This document shows positions 26,101-36,462 of a stretch of DNA of 64,000 nt, piece after piece. How positions within the stretch are numbered: the first letter of the stretch is position 1; each line of letters starts with the position of its first letter. The notes beneath the pieces were generated by a model that did no database searches, had not been told where the DNA came from, and worked only from the letters and a program-made list of their open reading frames with translations. Position numbers and translations under genes: made by a program. The DNA is from Sodalis glossinidius str. 'morsitans' (GTDB taxonomy: Bacteria > Pseudomonadota > Gammaproteobacteria > Enterobacterales > Enterobacteriaceae): assembly GCF_000010085.1 (NCBI RefSeq), contig NC_007712.1, forward strand, positions 62,001 to 126,000, read 5' to 3'.

Positions 26101-26335
26101 GGGAAACCGTGGTCAAACGGGCGCGCCACTTTGCCGACTGCGCCTGATTACCGTTTTGCAGCGACTCCCGTGCCAGATCATCATGGCTTTTATCGTGCCA
26201 GTAGACGGCCTGCTGTAGCAGGGCGTTTATCGCCGGGCTGTTGTCGGCCGCGTATGAGGCGGCCGACAACAGCGACAGCCCCGTCATGCCCGTGGCGCAC
26301 CAGGCGGCAAAGGTTGGTTTAGCGACCCGTTTCAT
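23185..26335 (-). pseudogene. bcsC: Cellulose secretion outer-membrane protein BcsC, multiply frameshifted
   Basis: BcsC exports cellulose through the outer membrane: many TPR repeats in the periplasm and a C-terminal beta-barrel. ATG 26335 gives a signal peptide (LSLLSAASYAA). TPR-like pieces follow in changing frames: LAYARRLAADGRTLQAVASYRALFQD near 25950, RADLQRRQNDFNGAEQTYRAIL near 25600, and ALSRLRQGVVISQEDTLRERGQ near 24770. The barrel ends with GVGYNVHAKGVYKINPQMSVGG, QLFLKYLLGGNE. I count at least five frame changes (near 26110, 25790, 25170, 24580-24500 and 23690). Length is close to the normal ~1,150-1,300 codons, so decay is by small indels rather than large loss. Confidence 0.93.
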
Positions 26336-26372
26336 AGCCGATACTCATAAGACCCACTCCGCAATGCCTCAT

Positions 26373-28894
26373 TTAATGACCCTGTTTGTTATTGGCGCTG
26401 TGAGCCAGCCATTTGGCGGCGTGGCGGGCCAGCAGAAGGTAAATACCGTTGACGATCAGTAAGGAAAACAACAACCCGCACACCGCAAGCAGGATAATAT
26501 GCTGATTGGTGTACCACAGCACTTGCATGTACCAGGGCATTTCACCGCGCGGGAAAAGCGCGCCGACGCTAAAGCTGCGCACGCCGTTCTCGTTATTAAT
26601 GATCGCTACATCGCCGCGGATGCCGGCGTTGATTGCGGCCGATTGCAGATCCTGGTTAAGCCTGACCAACTGATCATCGTTGGTCGCAGTAACCAACACC
26701 ACGACCCGCTTCGCGGTCCAGGGAGACTCGAAACTCAAAAAGCCGCGCTAGGCGTCGGTGGAGGTCAGGTAGCGATCCGCTTCCCGATCGTGGCTGAACA
26801 GATGACCGTTCAGATAGTTATTCAGACGATCCGTCAGTCGCCGCTCCCGCACCGACAGCAAGCCGTTGCGCAAGGCGAAGCGCGATTTGGCGGCTAACGG
26901 TTGCACAAACGCCGCCTGTTTCAGCGATGCTACCGCCAGAATATCTTTGCCCGCCAACTGTTCGTCCTCGCTGGCGCCGTTAGGCAGGCCGAACCGGACC
27001 GTTACCCGGTTCAACGTGATACCGGTCGCATTGCCGGCGCGGGCCGCCATCGCCATTAGCGTGGCGAGTTCCGCCGCCTGCGGTTTGGCCGGCAGGAGCA
27101 TTACCGTCTGGGAAAAATCCGCTATGCGCGTAAAGGGAATGAGGCGCCCACGTAATAGGAAAGATTCGGCAGTAGCGCGAAATGATAGGTGCGGCTCAAA
27201 TCAATAGATGAGTCCGGATCGATGCGGCTTTTTAGGGTGTTGCTGGTCAGCAGGCTACAGGGGGCATACGGCTTTGGCCACAGGGAGAAATAAAACTGCA
27301 TCTGATTATCGCCATAGATCAGATAGGGTACCAACTTCAGGGTATAGTGTTCCTGACGGGAGTCGCCGCCCAGTTTGCGCCACAAACCCTCCAGTAGGCC
27401 GCGCTTGTTCACCGGCAGGCTGTAAAGGAAAGTGCCGTTGAGGGTAACATCCAGTTTGGAGTGATCCTCATCGATCCCGCTATCGGTGGGAAAGTGGTAG
27501 CCGACATTGACTGTAAAGTGGTCACCGTCCCACATAAACAGATCCGGCGCGGCGCGAAAACCAATGCGGATGCCGTCATGATACAGCCCGCTGGCGGTCA
27601 GCGACTGAATGTCCTGCGTCAGTTCCTGCAGGTAAACTGGGCGGCTGGTGTCTATCCAGCGCGGCGCATCATAGGGCTGGCGTTCAGGAATGGCCTGCTC
27701 TTGCACCTGAATCACATCCTGTTTGGCCGGCAGCGGCGCTGAAATGAGCTGCCAGGCGGCCTGGCGCAGTTCGACGCCATTGCGTCCCACTACCAGCAAT
27801 AATTTATACACCGGATTTTGCGGATTATTGATAATCTGCAGCGTCGGCTCTGTGATCTGTGGCAGGGTAAGCGCGCCGATTTTGTCGCCCGGTTCGCTGA
27901 ACAAGATGCCGTTTTGCGCCGGCAGCGCGTCGAGAAAGACGGAAAAAAATCAACGTTGCGGTTGCTGGCGTGCAGGCCGAAATAGGAGGCCGAAATAGGA
28001 GGCCAACATGCTGGCGGTTTCCACCGCATCCGGCTTTAACGTCCGTGAGAACAAGAAGGCCAGCGAAGATCCCTTCATCGACTGCGGATCGAAAAACGGC
28101 CGCGGGAAGTGCGACAGATCCCGGCCCGTGTCGAGGATCTGGCTGCTCAACTGCATATGGGTGTCGGGCAGAATGGTGACCCAATATTTATTGGTCAGAT
28201 CTCGCTCGCAGGACAGCGTATTATCGTCGCTGACGCTGAGATTGTTTTTCCCCACCACCATCACCGATGGCACGTCGATCCGATAGATGTTGTTGCCGTC
28301 CGCCGTTTAATTTAACCGGATACTGCCCAGAGCCTGTCCGTTGAGCATTAAAAGCAGGCTGGTATCCCGCGCCGCCAGCGCCGGCGACACTTTCAACGCC
28401 AAAGAGAGACGGGCGTTGGTCACCACCTGGTTTTGCGCCAGGGTGAAGATAATGCCCGACTGTAACTGCCCGCCGCTGAGGGTCAGGCCGTTGGGCTGCC
28501 CCATTTCCGCGATGCTAATGGTCTCATAATCAATCAGGTTAAGCGGCGCCAGGCTCAGACCTGTGGGGGAAATGTCTGCCTCCGAAGCGACATCCAGCGT
28601 CGGCGGCGGGAAATAGAAAGGCAGCCCGGCGCCGTCATGAGCGCCGGCTTCCGTGCTGCCTGCATTATTTGCCGCGCCGCCGGCGTCAGCTTGGCTGCCG
28701 CGAGCGGAGGGGGGTAGGTAACCCGCGCTATTTGCCGTGTCGTCGGCATCAGCATGGCCGTCGTCATTACCGAGCGTCGGGGCTGGCAGCGGCGGCAGGC
28801 GGTAGAGCGGCGCGGCTTTGTCCTGGCCGGAAGTGCTTGCCTCTCCCTTTGCCGCATGGACGTCAGCCGACGTCGCCAAAAGAGAAACCATCAT
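26373..28894 (-). pseudogene. bcsB: Cellulose synthase regulatory subunit BcsB, multiply frameshifted
   Basis: BcsB is the periplasmic, membrane-anchored partner of BcsA. Pieces in at least four frames cover the whole protein. They include NARLSLALKVSPALAA and LLMLNGQALGSIRLN (28307-28440), RDLSHFPRPFFDPQSMKGS (28080-28130), PTLQIINNPQNPVYKLLLVVGRNG (27770-27850), and YDAPRWIDTSRPVYLQELT. The final piece ends in a membrane anchor (IILLAVCGLLFSLLIVNGIYLLL, near 26430). One break is caused by a 13-bp tandem duplication at 27975-28000; another lies in a run of seven T (minus strand) near 27945. The start at 28894 or 28891 is not separated from bcsA by a stop. The bcsC start is 37 bp beyond its stop. 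Confidence 0.93.
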
Positions 28895-28915
28895 CCTGAA
28901 ATGACATATGTGATT

Positions 28916-30886
28916 CCGCCCGCGTTCTTTCCAGGTGTTATAAAACAGCTCGAATACGCAACGCACGATGCTGGCAAAGGAGCGCAAAGGGCGATCGCGG
29001 GGATAGGGTGGCGTCAGCCAGGCATAGGCGTGCGCCATAACAATCTGCACCAGCTCGCGCCGCTTATCCAGGGGCATCTCTTTGAACATGAGCCGGATCA
29101 CGTCCGGGCCGGCGTGGATGACATTGACCGGAATACAGACGCCGCCGGATTGCAACAGCAGTTCCACCTCTTCGAGGGTATCCTCTGGCGATAACGATCG
29201 TCCGGCGTGACTAATTTTACGCCGCCCATAGAAAGATCCCGCGTTTCTTTGGCCACCGCGATGGCCGCCAGTAAAATAATGACGCTAAGCATGGCCCAGA
29301 CGACATTAAAGACAATCACCCGCGGATCGACGTTGAAATAGTCATACATCACCGCCCGTACAATCCCCGCAATAATCGCCAGCACCAGAAAACAGGCCAC
29401 GATAATATGCGGTCGCACGATATGGGCGTCGAAAAAGCCTTCATCTAACAGGCCGCCTTTGTCCGTTACGTTAAATTTGCCATGCTTGGGGGAGAGCAGG
29501 GTCAAGAATGTCGGGATGATAAGGTGAAACGCCATTACGGTTTCATAAATCTCTCCCCAGAAGGTATAACGATACCGACCGTTCATTCGTGAATTAAGCC
29601 AGATAGCCATAAACAGATGGGGCAGCACATAGGCAAAAATGGTGCTGGCCGACGAGGCGATAATATTCTGGTTAAACAGTAGATATACCAACGGCGCGGT
29701 CAAGAACACCACCCACGGCAGGCCATATTGAAAATGCAGCATGGCGTTGAGATAGCACAATCGCTGCTGCCACTTCAGGCCGCGGCCGAACAGCGGATTA
29801 TCCATGCGCAGTATCTGCGTCATGCCGCGTGCCCAGCGGATACGCTTGAATCACATGCAGCCCGAGGCGCTCGGTGGCCAGACCGGCGGCCAGTGGAATC
29901 GCCAGGAAGGCCGAATTCCATCCTTTACGCTGTAACTTGAGCGCGGTGTGGGCATCTTCGGTGACGGTTTCCACCGCAAAGCCCTGGGTTTCCTCCAGAG
30001 CCGTACGGCGGATAACCGCGCAAGAGCCGCAGAAGAAGGTCGCGTTCCAATTATCATTACCCTGCTGCACCTGTCCGTAAAACAGCGCGCCCTCATTGGG
30101 GTTATGTCGCGCCGCTGAAAGATTACGCTCGAACGGGTCGGGGGAATAAAAGTAATGCGGCGTTTGTAGAAGCGCCAGTCGCGGGTCGATAAGAAAACTG
30201 CCGACGGTAGCCTGCAAAAAGCCGCGGGTTGCGACGTGGTCGCAATCAAATACGCAAATCAGCTCGCCCCGGGTGAGGGTTAGCGCATGGTTGAGGTTAC
30301 CCGCCTTGGCATGTTTATTATCGTCCCGCGTGATATAGCCCACGCCGGCGTCGGCGGCAAAGACCGCGAATTCGCTGTGTTTGCCGTCGTCGAGAATATA
30401 GATACGCATTTTGTCTTGCGGGTAATCGATGCACTGTGCCGCCAACACGGTATCACGTACTACATCCAGGCTCTCGTTATAGGTGGGAACATAAATATCT
30501 ACCGTCGGCCATAGCGAAATATCCTCCGGTATTGGTTCAATACGACGTTTTAGCGGCCAGGTGGTCTGCAAATAACCCAGGACCAGAATCACCCAGGTAT
30601 AAAGCTCGGCGAGAAAAAATCCGATACCCAGACAGGCTTCCACCGTGGAATTAAAATGCAGGGTTTCGGTGGCGCGCCAGTAGATATAGCGCGTTGACAT
30701 CAGACATGACATCACCACCAGCACGACATTTACATAGTAGCTTTTACTGATACCGAGCAATAACATTAGCCCCAGGCTGGCCAGGCCGAAAAAATACTGT
30801 TTATCACTGTCCATAGGCGTAATCACTATGATTGTGGCGATGGGGAGCATTATTAGTAACAGTAGATAAAACAGTGCTTTATTCAT
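28916..30886 (-). pseudogene. bcsA: Cellulose synthase catalytic subunit BcsA, two frameshifts
   Basis: BcsA polymerises UDP-glucose and is switched on by c-di-GMP through its PilZ domain. ATG 30886 follows AGGTCAGGAT. The first 350 codons are open and carry the GT2 landmarks VDIYVPTYNESLDVV, ILDDGKHSEFA, VFDCDHVATRGFLQ, and TEDAHTALKLQRKGW. A frameshift near 29830 moves to RWARGMTQILRMDNPLFGRG; the QxxRW motif survives only across that shift (Q lies in the first frame, RIRWARG in the second). A second shift near 29205 leads into the PilZ tail (LEEVELLLQSGGVCIPVNVIHAG). There is no stop before bcsB. Not functional without repair. Confidence 0.93.
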
Positions 30887-30905
30887 ATCCTGACCTGCGA
30901 TAATG

Positions 30906-31711
30906 TCAAATGCTCGTATTGGGCATGGCATAAAACTCGCTATCCCCTACTTTGACCCCAACGATAGCGGAGACTTTTTTACTGATAAGTTCAATATCAA
31001 AGGCCGCCGCAGACACCGGGCTGAACTCGATAATCGAACGTTGGGACGCGTTGGCTTCCGGCACGCATTCATCGCGATGAATCATGCCCAGCAGCTTGTC
31101 CCCAAGCCGCCGCTGTTCAAAAAATGGGATACGTCACGGCTGAGATTACGTCGCATATCGCTTTGATTGACGACGTAATATTGCCCCAGACGTTGATTGA
31201 GCTGCGCGCCAAGAAATTTGTGATTTTCAATCTGCGGCAACAGCGACAGCGAGGCGGTGTCCGCCAGCATCATGACGATATGCAGATCGGCAATGTTCTG
31301 TACGGCCTTCAGAGTCGGCCCCGTCCCCGGTGGAAAATCGGCGATAACTACCAGACCCGGATAATTCAACACCATATTCAAACTGTGCTGCAGAAAGTGG
31401 TGCGGATCGTGGATGATAGCGTTTTCAAACGCTAATCGCTGCTCTTCTTCCGCTTTGCCATAGGGTAGAACAAATAAATTGACGTCCGCTTTTAAAATAA
31501 ACTGGCTCCAATCCATGACCGTGGTGGCCTGCGCGACATAGCCGCGGGTGTCGGAAATCGGCACGCCGAAATGCAGTCGCAGGGCGTTTTGTACGTCAAA
31601 ATCAATGGCCAGCACTTTGCTGCCGCTGCGGGCCAGTGCATAGGCTAAATTGGCGCTCACGGTGGTTTTGCCCACGCCGCCCTTCGGCGAACAGACTCAA
31701 ACTAACAGCAT
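30906..31711 (-). pseudogene. bcsQ: Cellulose operon MinD/ParA-like ATPase BcsQ, broken
   Basis: BcsQ is a MinD-type ATPase that helps place the cellulose machine at the pole. From ATG 31711 the frame reads MLLV, then an in-frame TGA, then VCSPKGGVGKTTVSANLAYAL, which includes the deviant Walker A KGGVGKTT. Later landmarks: LAIDFDVQNALRLHFGVP and LVVIADFPPGTGPTLKAV. A frameshift near 31105 changes to GDKLLGMIHRDECVPEANAS, and the gene stops at 30906, 20 bp before the bcsA ATG. One stop plus one frameshift; otherwise full length. Confidence 0.9.
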
Positions 31712-31739
31712 AAAGCGATATGCTCTAGAAGAAGTGAAA

Positions 31740-32493
31740 GGGGGACATCGCGGCCGCCGTGGGGGTCGGCAGGGGACCGCGGGGCTACGGTTGAATAAGT
31801 TTTGAAAGCGCATACCCGCGCTGCCGAGGATGTCCTGCGACGCATTTGGCACCGCAAACGGATTACCCTGTGGCGCATAAGCCTCGCGGGTGCGGGTCGG
31901 TGCCGCGTAGGGGCAGCGGGGTCTTGCTTTTGGCGAAACGGCAGCGCAGAGCGCGCCTCGTGTTGGGCCGTCAACAGGTTGCCCGGCGGCTGGGCAAACA
32001 GGGCCGCAGTGCCTTGCAACGGTAACGCCTACCTTCCGTCGGCGTCGGGGCGCGGGCTGTCTGGGGCGCGCGGGTATCGGCTCCCGCCTGCCTGGTCAAT
32101 TGATCGAATACCGAGCCCGGCCGATGGGTAGTCTTAGTGCCGTCGATGGCACCGAATGGCAGAGCGCTGCCGGTTGCTGTCTGCGGCGGCAATGCGTTTT
32201 CCATCGCATTGAAAAGCGGCGATAGCGTCGGGGGACCATAGGCGTGGCGGGTGGCCCCTCCGCCATTATTGACGGACGGGCGCTTAATTCTTGTTGTGAT
32301 ATCGGCGATGGGGGCGGCAGAGTCGAATGACCTTGCTCCAGCGGGTGGAACGGCCGGTCGGCATTGACGATCTGTCGAATGATGGTCCAGCTGGAAGCGG
32401 AACTATTAGGATTACTTTCTGAAATTTATTTATAATCAATAGCTTCCAATTCAGCTTTTCTTTGAATCGCTTAATGTCATCATAATTATTCAT
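31740..32493 (-). pseudogene. bcsO: BcsO-like proline-rich cellulose operon protein, degraded
   Basis: ATG 32493 opens MNNYDDIKRFKEKL, a typical BcsO start. A frame change near 32450 gives AELEAIDY and, past a stop, ISESNPNSSASSWTIIRQIVNAD, which matches the conserved WxIIRQI part of BcsO. What follows is a long low-complexity Pro/Arg/Ala-rich frame, as in BcsO, with further shifts (APRRRRK, CPYAAPTRTREAYA) up to bcsQ. The function of BcsO is poorly known. The right boundary near 31740 is approximate. Evidence is family pattern plus location just upstream of bcsQ. Confidence 0.65.
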
Positions 32494-32701
32494 GGCTCAC
32501 CTTAGGAATGACGTGTGGCTGAATCGCCCGTTTTGAGGCATAAAACACGCGACCAAATCGGTTATATTAGGCGGGATAATCGGTGCGACCGGCGGTAAGC
32601 CCGGTTGCGTCATTCACCGGCATTCGGCTACCGACATGGCGGTGTTCTGGTATGTGGTCAGCGGCGGGTACCACCGCCTGCGTTTGACCTTTTAGCCATA
32701 A

Positions 32702-34663
32702 ATGGAGAAAAGTTTGCGGATCAGACGTTCTTTAACGATTAAACAAATGGCAACCATGTCCGGTGTAGCATTGGTAACCATTTGCCTATTTATCGTGATC
32801 CAGCTTTTCCATTTCGTTCAGCAGCGCCGTGAAGATTACACCCTGCAATTGCAGAATATCGCCTCGTCGGTGCGCCAGTCGCTATCCAACGCGGTGCTGA
32901 AGGCCGATATCCCCCAGGAGGAACAGATTCTGGTTACCCTTAAGCGCAGCGGCATACTGAGCCGCGCCGATGTGGTACTGCCGAATGATGTCCAGGTTTT
33001 GCACGGCGATTTCTTGCCCGAGCGGCCGGTGCCGGCGCTGATAAGCCGCGTGTTCCGTCTGCCGGTCGAGGTGCAGGTGCCGCTCTATTCCCTGCCGCGG
33101 CCTTCTCATCCCCAGGCGCTGGCTTACTTGGTGCTGCAGGCGGACTCGTATCGCCTTTATCAGTTCATTGTCAGCGCCATTGCCACCATGATAACGACGT
33201 ATCTGCTTATGGCGCTTATCATGACGGTCGCCATTACCTGGTGTATCAATCGCCTGATGGTGCATCCGCTGCGCGCGATTGCCAGCGAGCTGAAAAATCT
33301 GGCGCCGGAGGAAATCCCCTCTCACCAGCTTACCCTGCCGAATATACACCGGGACGATGAATTGGGGGTGTTGGTGCGTAGCTATAATCGCAACCAGCAG
33401 TTCACCGCGCGTGCCCGGCAGGAGCTCGAACGGCGGACGGCTCGTCATCCTGAAACCGGCTTGCCCACCCGCGCGCGCTTCCTGACGATGCTGGATGCCC
33501 GTCTGGCGGCGCAGAAAGAATTCCGACCCTGTTGTCTGCTGGTTATTGCGGTCAGTTCACTATTGGAGGCGGCGGGGGCGTTAACCGAATCGCAGCGCGG
33601 TCTGCTGCGCGCCGCGCTGGCGGATCAACTGTGGCTTGACCACGGCGAAAGTGGATTGCTGGCGCAGTTAAGCCCCCATGAGTTCGCCTTGTGCCATTGG
33701 GAGACGCCGCCGCCGTTTCAGGCCATGCCCTTGGCCCAGCGCATGTTATCCCGTATCCAGCATCCGCTTACCCTGGGAACGCTGACGCTGCGCCCCGTAT
33801 CGGCGTTGCTATAAGGCTATCGGGTGACGAAAACGCAGAGAGCTTACTGCGCCGTGCTGCGTCCGCCGCCCTGTCGGCAGCGGCGCGGGGTAAAAACCAG
33901 ATTGTGTTTTTCGAGCCCGGGCAGGCGGAGGTGGTGGCTCGTCGTTTGACGTTTGCCCACACGTTGCTGGACGGGATTGAGCATGGGCGCTGCGCACTGT
34001 TTTTCCAGCCGCAGGTCGATGCGTGACCAGCGCCTATTAAGCGCCGAAGCTCTGCTGCGCTGGCTCCAGGACGATGGCAGCTGGAGCCTGGCGGAGGCGG
34101 GGGGCGTAATGGTCCCACTGGGCAACTGGATACTCGAGGAGGCATGCCGGGTACTAGGCGCTTGGCAGGCGCTCGGTATCGACCTGCCGCTGGCGGTCAA
34201 TTTGTCCGTGCTCCAATTGCAGGAAAATGGTCTGGCGGCGTCGTTGCAACATTGGCTGGCGCGCTATCAGATCAGAAGCGAGCGATTGGTGCTTGAAGTT
34301 ACCGAATTCGATGCCTCGTTCGCTGTGCTGCGCGATCTTGGTATCGTTATCGCTCTGGATGATTTCGGTATGGGCTATTTCAGTTTATATTGCCTCGATC
34401 GTCTGCGGCATTTGCCCGTCGATATGCTGAAAATCGACCGTAGCTTTATCACCACGCTTCCCGGCGACGCCGTCATGTTGCAAGTGGTGAGCGCCATTGC
34501 TGGCGTGCTCGGCCTGCCGGTTATCGCCGAAGGGGTAGAAAATATCGCACAGTGCGAATATCTGCTGGCGCATGATATTCATCGCGGTCAGGGTTATCTG
34601 TTCTCCGAGCCGCTGACGCAGCCGGCGTTTGAACAACGCTTTCTTCACATGCCGACCCCCTGA
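32702..34663 (+). pseudogene. yhjK: HAMP/GGDEF/EAL c-di-GMP protein YhjK (PdeK), frameshifted
   Basis: Elsewhere this is a membrane c-di-GMP phosphodiesterase encoded beside the bcs operon. ATG 32702 opens a cytoplasmic tail and membrane helix (VALVTICLFIVIQLFHF), a periplasmic domain, a second helix near residues 155-180, and a HAMP region. A degenerate GGDEF part follows (RHPETGLPTRARFLTMLDAR). The frame breaks near 33800 to SVGVAIRLSGDENAESLLRR and again near 34020. The EAL domain then reads SAEALLRW, LAVNLSVLQLQE, LDDFGMGYFSLYCL, LKIDRSFI and AEGVE. About 10 codons after GSWSLAEAGG look deleted compared with relatives, and the usual FGTGYS is FGMGYF. Two frameshifts plus a deletion. Confidence 0.9.
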
Positions 34664-34921
34664 CCCTACCCCTTGCCCCCTGTTCCTTGGTTCTTGCCCT
34701 TTTCCCCTTGCGCCAGGCCCGCGGCCGGCGCCCATTTTTTGCCCTGTCCCACGAAGGTAATATTTTCTGCTATGGGGTGACATCTGCAAAGGCCCGTTGT
34801 CTAATAACATGGTGCACTTTGCGTCACACTTTTTCGGCGGAAAAGTAAAACGATGCAAACACAGCTAACCGTCAAAGTGAGAGTCAGGTTTTTTATTGGT
34901 ATTGATTGAGTAGGGGTTCAC

Positions 34922-36410
34922 ATGCAGGGCACCGGAATTCGTCTTTTCTTGAGTGGTGTATTACTGGTGACATCGGGCGGGTGGGCACAGGCCGAAGCAT
35001 TACAACCTATGCCGCCTGGCAGCAGAGAAAACTCAGCAATGGCTTTGCCTGGCAAATTCTGACGACGCCGCAGCGGCCGAACGATCGTGTTGAATTGCGG
35101 CTGATGGTCAATACCGGTTCACTGGCGGAAAATACCCAGCAAACCGGTTTCGCACGTCTTCTCTCCCGTTTGGCCCTGACGCACAGCGAGAATTTCACCA
35201 CCGCGCAGCTTACCTCCTTATGGCAGCAGGGCGCGAATGAACGACGGCCACAGCCGCCGGCGCGCGTTTCCTATGATACGACATTGTATAGCCTCAGTTT
35301 GCCAAACGGTCGGCCGGATTTAGTGAAAGAAGCGCTGAAATGGATAGTCAATACGGCCGGCCACCTGTCCATTACCCCAGCGACAGTGCAGCAGGCGCTG
35401 GCGGCGGCGGATCCGGTGCGGTGGTGACGGTACCGGAGAACCCGCGTAACAGCTGGTGGCACTATCGCCTGAAGGGGTCGCTGCTGCTGTCCCACAGCCC
35501 GGATGCGTCGGCGAAATCACCGGTAGATGCCTAACAATTGCAGCATTTCTATCAGCGTTGGTACACCCCTGACGCCATGGCGCTGTATGTGGTGGGCAAC
35601 GTGGACGGGCGCGCCCTCAACGAGCAGATCGTGAAAACCTTCTCTGCGCTGCAGGGCAAACGCGATACCCCGGCTACCGTGCCGACGATGTTGCCGCTAC
35701 CGCATCAGCCCGTGAGCCTGTTCAGCGAAGAAGGCGTCTATGACAGTCTCAAACTCGTTTGGGACAGCCCGTGGCAGCCTATACGTGATTTGCTGTCGTT
35801 GAATCGTTATTGGCGCGGGGATTTGGCGCGTGAGGCGCTGTATATGCATTTGCAGCAGGCGCTAAAGGAAAGCGACCTGAAGCAGACCAATTTGCGCTTT
35901 GACTGCAATGTGAACTATCTGCGCGCACAGTGTGCGATTCACGTCGATACGCCAGCGGACAATCTGACGCCGTCGATGATCTTTGTTGCCCATGAGCTGG
36001 CCAACGTGTGCAACCATGGCCTGAGCCAGGCGGAATTCGACGCGCTTATGGCGCGTAAAACCGGGGAACTGAGCACCTTGTTCGCCACTTATGCCCGTAC
36101 CAGCACCGACGTTCTGATGAGTCAGCGTTTACGCTCGCAGCAAAATGAAGTCGTAGATATCGCACCGGAACAGTATCAGAAACTGCGTAGCGCCTTTTTA
36201 GGAGGACTGACGCTGCAGATGCTGAATCAGGAATTGCGCAGCCAGCTGTCGCAGAATGCCACGATGGTGCTGATGCAGCCTAACGGCGAGCCGGAGGTAA
36301 ACATGAAGGCGCTGCAGGCGATTTACGAGCACATCATGGATCCCTGCCCGCTGCCGGCGACCATCGACGAGAGCAAGCCGGAAGTCACCGACATACCGCC
36401 AGCCTCGTGA
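34922..36410 (+). pseudogene. yhjJ: Inactive M16 peptidase homologue YhjJ, broken
   Basis: YhjJ is a periplasmic M16-family protein without the zinc motif; its function is unknown. ATG 34922 gives a signal peptide (FLSGVLLVTSGGWAQAEAL). A shift near 35010 moves to AAWQQRKLSNGFAWQILTTP, another near 35405 to VPENPRNSWWHYRLKGSLLL, and a TAA at 35532 interrupts SPVDA / QLQHFYQRWYTPDAMALYVVG. The final 290 codons are open (LSLNRYWRGDLAREALYMH, LRFDCNVNYLRAQC, VVDIAPEQYQKLRSAFLG) and end EVTDIPPAS. Two frameshifts and one stop, close to full length. Confidence 0.92.
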
Positions 36411-36462
36411 TAGAGGAGGCCACCTCCGCGTCGCCGGTCAGCCTGCGGCCCCGGTGGCGGCG

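Noticed and set aside
34686..34740. C/T-rich stretch as a CRISPR or VNTR array
   Set aside because: No regular repeat-spacer structure; treated only as a G-quadruplex-prone region.
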